Source: Mycobacterium shigaense (GTDB lineage Bacteria; Actinomycetota; Actinomycetes; Mycobacteriales; Mycobacteriaceae). Taken from it: a stretch of DNA of 64,000 nucleotides. A model generated the notes under the pieces. The model ran no database searches. It saw only the letters and a list, made by a program, of their open reading frames with translations, and was not told where the DNA came from. The translations under genes and the position numbers were made by a program. Within the stretch, counting starts at the first letter, position 1; each line of letters starts with the position of its first letter. Positions 1 to 8,127 of the stretch are shown piece after piece. The stretch lies in assembly GCF_002356315.1 (NCBI RefSeq), contig NZ_AP018164.1, positions 4,030,001-4,094,000 of the forward strand. The letters are read 5' to 3'.

Positions 1-650
1 TCGATCCAGTTCTGGTCGTTGACGACCTCGGCCGCGTTCTTGCCGCCGACCTCGGCGTGGAAGATGTCCGGGTACTGGGTGGCCGAGTGGTTGCCCCAGA
101 TAGTCACCTTCTTGACGTCGGTGACCGCGACGCCGGTCTTCTTGGCCAGCTGCGAGATCGCCCGGTTGTGGTCCAGGCGGGTCAGCGCGGAGAACCGCTC
201 CTTGGGAATGTCGGGGGCGTTGCTGAGCGCGATCAGCGCGTTGGTGTTGGCCGGGTTGCCGGTCACGCCGATGCGGATGTCGTCGGCGGCGACGGAGTTC
301 AGCGCCTTGCCCTGGGCGGTGAAGATCGCGCCGTTGGCCTCCAGCAGGTCGCTGCGCTCCATACCCGGCCCGCGCGGGCGCGCGCCGACGAGCAGCGCGA
401 GGTTGACGCCGTCGAAGATCTTGTTGGCGTCCGCACCGATCTCGACGCCGGACAGCAACGGGAAGGCACAGTCGTCCAGCTCCATCACGACGCCCTCGAG
501 CGCCTTGAGCGCCGGCTCGATCTCGAGCAGCCGCAGCTCGATCGGACGGTCGGGACCCAGCAGCGAGCCGCTGGCCAGGCGGAACAACAGGCTGTAACCG
601 ATCTGGCCGGCAGCACCGGTCACGGCGACCTTCAGAGGACTTGGGCTCAC
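1..650 (-). CDS. mdh: Malate dehydrogenase (3' part cut by window edge)
   Basis: NAD-dependent malate dehydrogenase, which interconverts malate and oxaloacetate in the TCA cycle in the cytoplasm. About 216 N-terminal residues are present and the C-terminus lies beyond position 1. Read on the minus strand the protein begins VSPSPLKVAVTGAAGQIGY, with the Rossmann glycine motif GAAGQIG at residues 12-18, then the substrate-loop arginines (ARPRGPGMERSD) and the NAD-site GNPANTNALI. The GTG start at 650 is preceded by AAGGAG at 660-665. It is divergent from corA, as mdh is in M. tuberculosis. Confidence 0.93.
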   Translation of the reverse strand, partial: MSPSPLKVAVTGAAGQIGYSLLFRLASGSLLGPDRPIELRLLEIEPALKALEGVVMELDDCAFPLLSGVEIGADANKIFDGVNLALLVGARPRGPGMERSDLLEANGAIFTAQGKALNSVAADDIRIGVTGNPANTNALIALSNAPDIPKERFSALTRLDHNRAISQLAKKTGVAVTDVKKVTIWGNHSATQYPDIFHAEVGGKNAAEVVNDQNWI

Positions 651-760
651 TTCGATTTACTCCTTCGAGAGTTTCGGTCGTGGTCGAAACTAGCGCACCG
701 GCCACATCCACCGGCGCGCGGCCACCGCGCCGTTGTCACGTGCTGTTCCGGCCGGACGCG

Positions 761-766
761 TACGAT
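761..766 (+). promoter_or_regulatory. Putative -10 element of corA
   Basis: TACGAT fits the mycobacterial -10 pattern TANNNT. A transcript from it would start near 773 and carry the strong ribosome site AAAGGAGG at 797-804. That agrees with a TTG start for corA at 810 and argues against the in-frame ATG at 765, which overlaps the hexamer. Confidence 0.4.
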
Positions 767-809
767 GGACCACCGCTTGGCCAGGTCGGCGCCGCGAAAG
801 GAGGTCGGT

Positions 810-1904
810 TTGTTCGAGGGTTTCGACGCCTTGCCCGAGGCGCTGCGGACCATCGCGCATGAACCGCGCGCGGAGCCGCCTCCGCCGCCGCCGCACGCCA
901 GCCTGGTCGACTGCGCCGTCTACGCCGAGGGCCACCGGCTGCCCGGCAAGCCCGGCTACGCCGCCGCCCTCGACAAGGTCCGCCAGATCGAACAGCTCGG
1001 GCACGAGGCGTTCGTCTGGGTCGGATTGCACGAGCCGGCGTTGCACGAGATGCAGGACGTGGCGCGGGTTTTCGGGCTGCACCCGCTGGCCGTCGAAGAC
1101 GCGGTGTGCGCGCATCAACGGCCGAAGCTGGAGCGCTACGACGACACGTTGTTCCTGGTCCTCAAGACCGTGAACTACGTGCCGCACGAATCGGTGGTGC
1201 TGGCCCGCGAGATCGTGGAAAGCGGCGAGATCATGGTCTTCGTCGGCCGGGATTTCGTGGTCACCGTGCGACACGGCGGACACGGCGGCCTGTCGGATGT
1301 GCGCAAGCGGATGGACACCGACATCGACCAAATGGGGCTGGGACCGTATGCGGTGATGCACGCCATCGCCGACCACGTGGTGGACCACTACCTCGAGGTG
1401 AGCCGCGCGATGGAGGCCGACATCGACAGCATCGAGGAAGTGGCGTTCGCCCCGGGCCGCAAGCTCGACGTCGAACCGATCTATCTCCTCAAGCGCGAGG
1501 TCGTCGAACTGCGGCGGTGCGTGGGCCCGCTGTCCGGCGCGTTCCACCGGATGCAGATCGAGAACAAGGACCTGATCTCCAAGGAGGTGCGGCGCTATCT
1601 GCGCGACGTCGCCGACCATCAGTCCGAGGCCGCCGACCAGATCGCCAGCTACGACGACATGCTCAACTCGCTGGTGCAGGCGGCGCTGGCCCGGGTCGGC
1701 ATGCAGCAGAACAACGACATGCGCAAGATGGCGGCCTGGGCCGGTATCTTGGCGGTGCCCACCATGATCGCCGCGATCTACGGCATGAACTTCCACTTCA
1801 TGCCCGAGCTGAACTGGACCTGGGGTTACCCGGGCATCATGGCCGCGACGAGCCTGGCCTGCCTGGCGCTGTACTTCCAATTCCGCAGGAACAACTGGCT
1901 TTAG
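810..1904 (+). CDS. corA: CorA-family Mg2+/Co2+ transporter
   Basis: Membrane channel for magnesium or cobalt uptake, 364 residues, about the length of mycobacterial CorA. A long cytoplasmic N-terminal domain (to about residue 300) is followed by two C-terminal membrane helices. The family signature YGMNF lies at the end of the first helix, near residue 322, and the periplasmic loop FHFMPEL follows. The start was set at TTG 810 because AAAGGAGG ends 5 nt upstream; an in-frame ATG at 765 lacks such a site. It is monocistronic and convergent with the gene at 2065-2652. Confidence 0.92.
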   Translation: MFEGFDALPEALRTIAHEPRAEPPPPPPHASLVDCAVYAEGHRLPGKPGYAAALDKVRQIEQLGHEAFVWVGLHEPALHEMQDVARVFGLHPLAVEDAVCAHQRPKLERYDDTLFLVLKTVNYVPHESVVLAREIVESGEIMVFVGRDFVVTVRHGGHGGLSDVRKRMDTDIDQMGLGPYAVMHAIADHVVDHYLEVSRAMEADIDSIEEVAFAPGRKLDVEPIYLLKREVVELRRCVGPLSGAFHRMQIENKDLISKEVRRYLRDVADHQSEAADQIASYDDMLNSLVQAALARVGMQQNNDMRKMAAWAGILAVPTMIAAIYGMNFHFMPELNWTWGYPGIMAATSLACLALYFQFRRNNWL

Positions 1905-2007
1905 GCCGTGCGGCGTGCGCGCCTGGGGCTTTGGTCGTGCGGTAGGGCCTTGGCTGTGCGATGAGGGATTTGAGAGTGCGCGCGGGACGGGATTTTCGCC
2001 ATTTTGC

Positions 2008-2062
2008 CGCCGTGAGCGACACACCCAACGCCGTGAGCGCACACCCAAGGGCGTGAGCGCCC
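2008..2062. repeat. Three short direct repeats (CGTGAGCG core)
   Basis: CGTGAGCG occurs at 2011-2018, 2032-2039 and 2052-2059, spaced 21 and 20 bp; the first two copies are followed by CACACCCAA. The repeats lie between the convergent ends of corA and the SUFU-like gene. No coding role is visible. The related motif CGAGCG at 12707-12762 suggests a dispersed intergenic element, which is an inference. Confidence 0.55.
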
Positions 2063-2064
2063 GC

Positions 2065-2652
2065 TCAATTCGGTTGCACCGCGCGGCGGTTGGGGTTCAG
2101 CACATCGACGCCGTCATTGCGCCATGCCTGTCGCATCGCCTCGGCGCCCTTGAGCCGCACCCAGGCGGCCTCAGTCGGCGTTATCGGCGTGGCGGACAGA
2201 AAGCGCACCGGATCGCGCGGCGACTCCAGCGGCAGATCGGCGATATCGCTGCGGCCCAACAACACCGCCGTGAACGCCACCCGCGCGTTCGGCCGCGCCC
2301 ACAGCGGCGTGCCCAGATCGATCAGCGCGTCGGCCACCAGCACCACACCGTCGACGGCCGGCGCGGCCGCCAGGACCGCCAGGCTGCGGGCGATGCCGCT
2401 GACGAGCCCGGGATCCCGCAGGGTAAGCACCACCTCGGCGCGCGGGCCGCGCACCGAGGTGGTGACCAGTTCGGTCGGATCGGTCATCGGGTGCCGCGAG
2501 CAGCCCAGCGACACATAGTGCACCAATTGATCTGTACCCGAACGAAATCGCAGCACCTCGATGGCTTCGGTGCCCACAAACGTCACCCGCGCGGAGTCGG
2601 ACTCCGCGCCGAAGTGGGCGTGCAGGTGCGCCCTCACCTGGTCCAGGGTCAC
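2065..2652 (-). CDS. Suppressor-of-fused (SUFU)-like domain protein
   Basis: A 195-residue soluble protein with no signal peptide or membrane segment. Its pattern resembles bacterial SUFU-domain proteins (PF05076), recognised from memory: an early strand region ending in YVSLGCSRHPMTDP, a central beta-rich part, and a C-terminal segment FLSATPITPTEAAWVRLKG. Its ATG overlaps the sugC stop codon (ATGA), so it should be translated with the trehalose importer. I recall no counterpart between sugC and corA in M. tuberculosis. Biochemical role is unknown; the family name does not imply Hedgehog signalling in bacteria. Confidence 0.65.
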   Translation of the reverse strand: MTLDQVRAHLHAHFGAESDSARVTFVGTEAIEVLRFRSGTDQLVHYVSLGCSRHPMTDPTELVTTSVRGPRAEVVLTLRDPGLVSGIARSLAVLAAAPAVDGVVLVADALIDLGTPLWARPNARVAFTAVLLGRSDIADLPLESPRDPVRFLSATPITPTEAAWVRLKGAEAMRQAWRNDGVDVLNPNRRAVQPN

Positions 2653-3827
2653 CGCGCGGCAGGCACCGGGATCGTCAGGTTCACGCCCGAGTCGGCGTCG
2701 AAGACAGCCAGTTTGGTGGCGTCGAAAACCAGCTCCAGCGGCTGCCCGATCGCCGCCTTGGAAGCCGCGGGAACCCTTGCCACGAAATGGTTTTCGTGTG
2801 CGTCCGCCTCCGCGGCCAGCTCGTCCAATTGGGCCGCGTGCGCGTCCCAGCCCGCCGTGGAGAAGTACACATACTTGTCGGCGCCCAGCGATTCCACCAG
2901 GTCGACGTTGACCTCGAAGATCAGCGCCCCGATACGCTGATAGCCGTCGATCAATGTGGCATCGGCCAGGTGCTCGGGGCGCACCCCGACGATGACGTTC
3001 TTCGCGGTGTCATGCCCGGCGATGACCTCCTGGACGTCCGGGGCGAGCAGCACCTCCCCGAAGGGCAGCTTCAGCCCGGTCGCGGTCAGCGTGGCGGGGA
3101 AGAAGTTCATCGCCGGCGAGCCGATGAAGCCCGCGACGAATAGGTTGGCGGGCCGCTCGTAGAGCTCGGCGGGCGTGCCGATCTGCTGCGCAACACCGCC
3201 GTGCATGACCACCACGCGGTCCCCCAGCGTCATGGCCTCGGTCTGGTCGTGCGTTACGTAGACGGTGGTGGTGCCGAGCCGCTTTTGCAGCCGGGCGATC
3301 TCGCCGCGCATCTGCACTCGCAGCTTGGCGTCCAGGTTGGACAGCGGCTCGTCCATCAGAAAGGCTTTGGGCTGGCGCACGATTGCCCGGCCCATCGCCA
3401 CCCGCTGCCGCTGGCCACCCGACAATTGAGAGGGCTTTCGATCCAGAAGTTCGGTCAGGTCAAGGATTTTGGCGGTTTCGGAGACCTTCTGCGCAATCTG
3501 CGCCTTCTTCATCTTCGCCAGCGTCAGCGGGAAGGCGATGTTCTGCCGCACCGTCATGTGCGGGTACAGCGCGTAGGACTGGAACACCATCGCGATGTCG
3601 CGGTCTTTGGGTGCCTTCTCGTTGACGCGTTCGCCGCCGATGCGCAATTCGCCCGACGAGATGTCCTCAAGGCCCGCAATCATATTCAACGTCGTGGTCT
3701 TGCCGCAGCCGGACGGGCCGACCAGGATCAGGAATTCGCCGTCGGCGATGGTGATGTTCAGGTCGGCGACCGCGATCGCCCCGTTGGGGTAGCTCTTGTT
3801 GACGTGCTCCAGCACAATCTCGGCCAT
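2649..3827 (-). CDS. sugC: Trehalose ABC importer, ATP-binding protein SugC
   Basis: ATPase of the LpqY-SugABC importer, which recovers trehalose released by mycolyl transfer outside the membrane. The protein has 392 residues. The Walker A motif GPSGCGKTTT is near residues 37-46, signature LSGGQRQRVAMGRA follows, Walker B LMDEPLSNLD comes next and the H-loop histidine is in TVYVTHDQTEAM. The C-terminal 150 residues form the MalK-type regulatory OB domain. It starts 4 bp after the sugB stop and overlaps the downstream SUFU-like gene by 4 bp. Confidence 0.95.
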   Translation of the reverse strand: MAEIVLEHVNKSYPNGAIAVADLNITIADGEFLILVGPSGCGKTTTLNMIAGLEDISSGELRIGGERVNEKAPKDRDIAMVFQSYALYPHMTVRQNIAFPLTLAKMKKAQIAQKVSETAKILDLTELLDRKPSQLSGGQRQRVAMGRAIVRQPKAFLMDEPLSNLDAKLRVQMRGEIARLQKRLGTTTVYVTHDQTEAMTLGDRVVVMHGGVAQQIGTPAELYERPANLFVAGFIGSPAMNFFPATLTATGLKLPFGEVLLAPDVQEVIAGHDTAKNVIVGVRPEHLADATLIDGYQRIGALIFEVNVDLVESLGADKYVYFSTAGWDAHAAQLDELAAEADAHENHFVARVPAASKAAIGQPLELVFDATKLAVFDADSGVNLTIPVPAAR

Positions 3828-3831
3828 CGCG

Positions 3832-4671
3832 CTATCCCTTCACAGCGCCAGAAGTCAACCCGGCGACAATCCGTCGTTGGAAGATTAGAACAAACACGAC
3901 GATGGGGACCGTAATCACTATCGCCCCGGCCGCGATCGATCCCGTCGGCTCCTCGAACTGCGAAGTGCCGGGGAAGTTCACGATGGCCACCGGCGCGGTG
4001 ACCGCCGCCCGGCTGGCGGTCAGCGACAGCGCCAGCAGCAGGTCGTTCCACGCGAAGATGAACACCAGGATCGCCGCGGTCACCAGGCCGGGCGCCGTGA
4101 GCGGGAGGATGACCTTGCGGAATGCCTGCCCCGGCGTGGCGCCGTCCATCTTGGCCGCCTTCTCCAGGTCCCACGGGACCTCGCGGAAAAAGGCCGACAG
4201 CGTGTAGATCGCCAAGGGCAGGGCGAAGGTGATGTAGGGCAGGATCAGACCCGGCCAGGTGTCGAACAAGCCCACCGCCCGCTCGATGTTGAACAGCGGC
4301 GTGACCAACGAGATCGCCGGGAACATGGTGATCAGCAGAGTGGCGCCGATCAGCAGCCGCTTGCCGGGAAAGTCAAGCCGGGCAATCGCATAGGCCGCCA
4401 TCGCGCCCAGCACCACCGCGATCACTGTGGTAATCAAGCCGATTCCGATGGAGTTGACCAGCGCCGAGCTGAAAACGTCGCCCTGGAAGATGCCCCGGTA
4501 ATTGTCCAGGGTCACTGACGACGGAATCAGCTTGCCGTCCTTGACCATTGACGTCGGCTTCAGCGACAGGCTCAGGATCCACAGCACCGGAAGCCCGGCG
4601 TACACCACGACCAGGGCGTCGACGACGGCCCACAGCGCGGCGCGCCGCCCGCGCGTCAACTCAGCGTCCAT
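3832..4671 (-). CDS. sugB: Trehalose ABC importer, permease SugB
   Basis: Inner-membrane permease of about 279 residues with six predicted helices and the cytoplasmic coupling loop (EAA motif) at EKAAKMDGATPGQAFRKV, which contacts SugC. The sequence ends RRIVAGLTSGAVKG, typical of this subunit. I place the start at ATG 4671; in-frame GTG codons at 4680 and 4683 are alternatives and would add three or four residues. It overlaps the end of sugA by about 11 bp, consistent with translational coupling in the lpqY-sugABC operon. Confidence 0.93.
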   Translation of the reverse strand: MDAELTRGRRAALWAVVDALVVVYAGLPVLWILSLSLKPTSMVKDGKLIPSSVTLDNYRGIFQGDVFSSALVNSIGIGLITTVIAVVLGAMAAYAIARLDFPGKRLLIGATLLITMFPAISLVTPLFNIERAVGLFDTWPGLILPYITFALPLAIYTLSAFFREVPWDLEKAAKMDGATPGQAFRKVILPLTAPGLVTAAILVFIFAWNDLLLALSLTASRAAVTAPVAIVNFPGTSQFEEPTGSIAAGAIVITVPIVVFVLIFQRRIVAGLTSGAVKG

Positions 4672-5569
4672 CGGCGTCACCACCGGGGGCGGCGACCCCG
4701 AACAGCTTGATGTACACCAGCGCGATGATGCCCGCGCACACGAAGACCAGCACGCTGATCGCCGAGCCGAGTCCCACGTCGAAGCCCTTGAACAGGTTGT
4801 TGTAGCCCAGGATCGACACCGAGTCGGTATCGGTGGCGCCCTGAGTCAGCACGTAGATGTTGTCGAAGATGCGGAACGCGTCCAGCGTCCGGAACAGCAG
4901 CGCCACCACGACGGCGGGCTTGATGATGGGCAGCGTGACCCGGAGCAACCGCCGCCAGGCGCCGGCGCCGTCCACCTGCGCGGCCTTCAGCAGGTCCTGC
5001 GGTACCAGGGCCAGCCCGGCCAGCAGCAGCAACGACATGAACGGCGTCGTCTTCCAGACCTCGGCGAGCACGACGACGCCCAGCGACGGGATCTGTTCGG
5101 TCAGCGGCGCGACACCGCGCGGCAACAGGTTGGCGAGGTAGCCGGTGCCCGGGGTCCACGCGTAGTACCAGCTGTAGGACGCGACGACGGTGACGATGCC
5201 GTACGGGATGAGTACGGCGGTGCGAACCAGGCCCCTGCCGACGAGGGTGTGGTGCATAACCAGCGCCAGCGCGAGGCCGACCACGAACTCGATCAGCACG
5301 GAAACCGTTGTGATGGAAACTGTTACGGCCAGCGCAGTCCACCAGTACCGGTCGGTCAGCACCGTCTGGTAGTTGCCGAGTCCGATGAATGTGGTGTCGT
5401 TCGGGGTGGCCAGATTGCTGCGCTGCAGGCTCAGCCAGATCGCATAGGCGATCGGATAGGCCGTCACCGCCAGCATCAGCAGCGCCGCGGGCGCGACGAG
5501 GATGAAGGCCAGTCGATGCTCGGCGGGAAGGCTGCGGACGCCCAGGCGCGCCGGCCACCCGCGCGTCAC
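4661..5569 (-). CDS. sugA: Trehalose ABC importer, permease SugA
   Basis: The other permease half, 302 residues, with an N-terminal helix (LAFILVAPAALLMLAVTAYP), five further helices and the EAA loop at LKAAQVDGAGAWRRLLRV. It pairs with SugB to form the transmembrane path for trehalose delivered by LpqY. The GTG start at 5569 overlaps the lpqY stop (GTGA). No unusual features. Confidence 0.94.
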   Translation of the reverse strand: MTRGWPARLGVRSLPAEHRLAFILVAPAALLMLAVTAYPIAYAIWLSLQRSNLATPNDTTFIGLGNYQTVLTDRYWWTALAVTVSITTVSVLIEFVVGLALALVMHHTLVGRGLVRTAVLIPYGIVTVVASYSWYYAWTPGTGYLANLLPRGVAPLTEQIPSLGVVVLAEVWKTTPFMSLLLLAGLALVPQDLLKAAQVDGAGAWRRLLRVTLPIIKPAVVVALLFRTLDAFRIFDNIYVLTQGATDTDSVSILGYNNLFKGFDVGLGSAISVLVFVCAGIIALVYIKLFGVAAPGGDADGR

Positions 5570-6969
5570 GGCAGCAACCCCTTTCGATCGATGGCCTTCT
5601 GGACTTGCTTGGTCAGCTCGTCGGCGGTGGAGTCCGGATCGATCTCGGTGATCGGGCTCAGTGCCGCGGCGAGCCTGATCGCCATCGCCTGATAGGCCGG
5701 GGTGACCGGACGCACAGCGGCATCGGTGAGTTGCTGGCGGATCACCATGTACATCGGGTACTTGGCCTGGAATTGCGGGTCGGAGTACAGCGAGGTGCGC
5801 ACCGCCGGCAGTCCGCCGTTGAGGGACACGTATTTCTGGTTCTGCAGGCTGCGCAGGCAGCGCACGGCCTCGAACGCCTCGGCGCGATGACGCGTGGTGC
5901 TGGCCACCGCCAGGTTAGCGCCGCCGATCGTCACCTTGGCCGGCCGGCCGGGCAGCACGCCCGGGTACGGCTCGAATCCGAACACCTTCCGGCTGGCCGC
6001 GTATGCGGCTTGGAATTGCTCGTCGTTGGGGACGAAGCTGCCGTATTGGTTGATGCTGCCGGCCAACGCCGGATTCTGGTTGAGCGGCAGGAAGCTGACG
6101 CCGCCCTTCACGGCGTTCTCCAGCATCGAGGCCAGCACGAACGGCCAGTTGACCTCCAGCGCGGCCTGGCCCTGCTCGACCGCCAGCCGCGCGGTGGCCG
6201 CGTCGCTGCGGGTGATCGAGGGATCGGCACCGGGCGCGGTGGCCACCGCCTTGAGGATCCGCAGCGCAGTCACGGTCGCGGCCCGGTGCTCGGGGGTGTC
6301 GGTCAGCGTGACGTGGCTGCCGTCCTCGGAGAGCACCTGACCGCCCGCGCTTTCCAGCAGCGTGTTGAACCAGACCACCAGGCCCTCGCCCTCGTTGGCC
6401 TGCACCGCGATCCAGCTCGGCTCGCCGGCGGCGTGCAGCCGGGTCGCTTCGGCCACCATCTCATTCCAGTCGCGTGGCGGTTGCTTCACCAAATCCGGCC
6501 GGTACCAAAGCAATTGGGTGTTGGTGGTGACCGGTGCCGCATACAGTCTGTGCTTCCAGCGCGCTGTCGCGAGTGGGCCGGGCAGGGTGTCGACTCCCGC
6601 ATCGGCCTCGGCCAAACCGGCCGGGTCGTCGGACAGCGGAAGCGCCCAGCCGGCCTCGGCGAACTCGGCCGTCCACACCACGTCGAGCGCCATCACGTCC
6701 AGGGTGCGGTCGTGACCGGTCAGGCGGCGGGCCAGCTGCAGGCGTTGCTCCCCCGGGGCCCGGGGCAGCCCGACCTGCGCGACGGCGAACCGGCCGCCGA
6801 ATTGCGTGGTGCACGCCTGGGCCACCGCGGTGAACGTCGCGGAATCATCCGACGGTGTGTAGAAGCTGATGATCAGCCCGTGGCCGGCGGAGCCGCAGGC
6901 CGAAAGCGAGGCGACGATCAGCGTCGCCAGCACGATGACGCCGGCCCGGCGTGCGCGCCCGCGGTTCAC
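5566..6969 (-). CDS. lpqY: Trehalose-binding lipoprotein LpqY
   Basis: Extracellular substrate-binding lipoprotein of the SugABC importer, 467 residues. The N-terminus has Arg residues, a hydrophobic stretch and the lipobox LSAC at about residues 22-25, after which the cysteine is lipidated. The mature part is a family-1 solute-binding protein with the conserved segment VMALDVVWTAEFAEAGWALP. The GTG at 6969 gives a proper lipoprotein signal and has GAGG about 5 nt upstream; longer in-frame starts would put an implausible leader before the signal. First gene of the importer operon. Confidence 0.94.
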   Translation of the reverse strand: MNRGRARRAGVIVLATLIVASLSACGSAGHGLIISFYTPSDDSATFTAVAQACTTQFGGRFAVAQVGLPRAPGEQRLQLARRLTGHDRTLDVMALDVVWTAEFAEAGWALPLSDDPAGLAEADAGVDTLPGPLATARWKHRLYAAPVTTNTQLLWYRPDLVKQPPRDWNEMVAEATRLHAAGEPSWIAVQANEGEGLVVWFNTLLESAGGQVLSEDGSHVTLTDTPEHRAATVTALRILKAVATAPGADPSITRSDAATARLAVEQGQAALEVNWPFVLASMLENAVKGGVSFLPLNQNPALAGSINQYGSFVPNDEQFQAAYAASRKVFGFEPYPGVLPGRPAKVTIGGANLAVASTTRHRAEAFEAVRCLRSLQNQKYVSLNGGLPAVRTSLYSDPQFQAKYPMYMVIRQQLTDAAVRPVTPAYQAMAIRLAAALSPITEIDPDSTADELTKQVQKAIDRKGLLP

Positions 6970-6994
6970 CCGAACCTCAGTCTTTCGTCCGGCC

Positions 6995-7522
6995 TCAAAT
7001 CGCCAGGCGGGCCAACAGATCCCGCGCCTTTTCGGCATTCTGCGGTTCGCAGAGCACGTCGTAGCGACCGGCGACCAGTTGCATGGTAGAACTGAAATCC
7101 CTTGTGCCGCGGGCCATTGCGTACGGAACGGCGGAGGTGATCAAGCCGAAGAACACCCCGGCGACCAAACCCGTCAGCAGCGCGCCCCACGGGCTGGGGC
7201 TGAAGAAGCCGAGCACCAAGCCGATGAACAGCCCGAGCCACGCCCCGCTGAGCACACCGCCGCCAAGCACCTTGGGCCACGTCAGCCGGCCGGTAACCCG
7301 TTCCACCTGCATCAGGTCGACGCCGACAATGGTCACCTGCTGGACCGGGAACTGCTGATCGGACAGGTAATCGACGGCACGCTGCGCCTCGGCGTAGGTG
7401 GGATACGACCCGACCGGCCAGCCCTTGGGCGGAGTCGGTAGACCGGGCGCGCTGCGCCGCCCCGCGACCGCGCCGCCGGGCGTTGCGCCGGGCACCTGCC
7501 CGGGCTGGAAAGGACTAGTCAT
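6995..7522 (-). CDS. GSP17M-domain membrane protein (Rv1234-like)
   Basis: A 175-residue protein. Residues 1-35 are Pro/Gly-rich and disordered. A general-stress-protein-17M-like domain follows (SYPTYAEAQRAVDYLSDQQ, then VTIVGVDLMQVERVTGRLTW). Two glycine-rich membrane hairpins follow (GGGVLSGAWLGLFIGLVLG and LLTGLVAGVFFGLITSAV), then a short domain ending in ARDLLARL. ATG 7522 has GGAGGAG about 10 nt upstream; ATG 7531 is too close to that site. It lies 25 bp before lpqY and may be co-transcribed with it. Function is unknown. Confidence 0.85.
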   Translation of the reverse strand: MTSPFQPGQVPGATPGGAVAGRRSAPGLPTPPKGWPVGSYPTYAEAQRAVDYLSDQQFPVQQVTIVGVDLMQVERVTGRLTWPKVLGGGVLSGAWLGLFIGLVLGFFSPSPWGALLTGLVAGVFFGLITSAVPYAMARGTRDFSSTMQLVAGRYDVLCEPQNAEKARDLLARLAI

Positions 7523-7620
7523 CGGCGCCATTCTCCTCCGTCCGTGCCATCCTTTCACCCCACCCCCAATTCACGCTGAGGCGAAGTCCTCCGGTGCCCG
7601 CGAACGCCGGTCGCGGCCGC

Positions 7621-7626
7621 TAGGTT
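7621..7626 (+). promoter_or_regulatory. Putative leaderless -10 element
   Basis: TAGGTT followed by exactly 7 nt and the ATG at 7634, the spacing expected when the mRNA begins at the start codon. It supports ATG 7634 rather than the upstream TTG 7625, which lies inside the hexamer. Confidence 0.5.
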
Positions 7627-7633
7627 GAACAGC

Positions 7634-8074
7634 ATGACAACTCCGGGCGGTGGTGGCGGCCAGGACCCCGAAAGGCCTGCCTGGGACGCCCCCTGGGAGC
7701 CGCCGGGCGGCTACCCGCCCCCCGGATATCCGCCCCCGGCCTTCGGCTACTCCGCACCGCCGCCCGGCTACGGCGGGCCGCCACCGGGCTACCGGCCCCC
7801 AGGCGACTACTACCCGGGGCAGGACTACCCAGGCGGTTACGGGCCCCCGCCGGGGACCAACGGGATGGCCATCGGCTCGCTGATCTCGTCGTTCACCGGA
7901 TTGTTCTGCTGCATCGGCGGCATCGTCGCCATCGTCCTGGGCATCATCGCGCTCGACCAGATCAAGCGAACCCGGCAGGACGGTTACGCGATTGCCGTCG
8001 CCGGGATCGTGATCGGAATCGCCACTCTGGTCATCGCTTTGGTCGTCGGCATCTTTGCCATGCATTCGAGCTAG
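7634..8074 (+). CDS. Pro/Gly/Tyr-rich DUF4190 membrane protein (Rv1233c-like)
   Basis: A 146-residue protein. The first 75 residues are a low-complexity Pro-Gly-Tyr cytoplasmic tail with repeated GYPPPGYPPP-type units. Two membrane helices follow (GSLISSFTGLFCCIGGIVAI and AIAVAGIVIGIATLVIALVV) separated by DQIKRTRQDGY, the layout of DUF4190 proteins. Such proteins are common in actinobacterial envelopes, but their role is not known. Start chosen from the TAGGTT element 7 nt upstream. Confidence 0.85.
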   Translation: MTTPGGGGGQDPERPAWDAPWEPPGGYPPPGYPPPAFGYSAPPPGYGGPPPGYRPPGDYYPGQDYPGGYGPPPGTNGMAIGSLISSFTGLFCCIGGIVAIVLGIIALDQIKRTRQDGYAIAVAGIVIGIATLVIALVVGIFAMHSS

Positions 8075-8114
8075 CGGCACGCGCCACGACGCTGCGGCTG
8101 CGCGCCCGGCTGCT

Positions 8115-8120
8115 TAGGCT
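8115..8120 (+). promoter_or_regulatory. Putative leaderless -10 element
   Basis: TAGGCT with a 7-nt gap to ATG 8128, the standard leaderless geometry. It implies that the two-gene unit 8128-9968 has its own promoter although the preceding gene ends only 53 bp upstream. Confidence 0.5.
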
Positions 8121-8127
8121 CTTTGCC

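Noticed and set aside
765..767. ATG 765 as corA start
   Set aside because: It overlaps the likely -10 hexamer and has no ribosome site, whereas TTG 810 has AAAGGAGG at ideal spacing.
57..809. Long reading frame joined upstream of corA
   Set aside because: It runs antisense over mdh and lacks family similarity before the CorA part. The ribosome site at 797-804 and the -10 at 761-766 set the start at 810.
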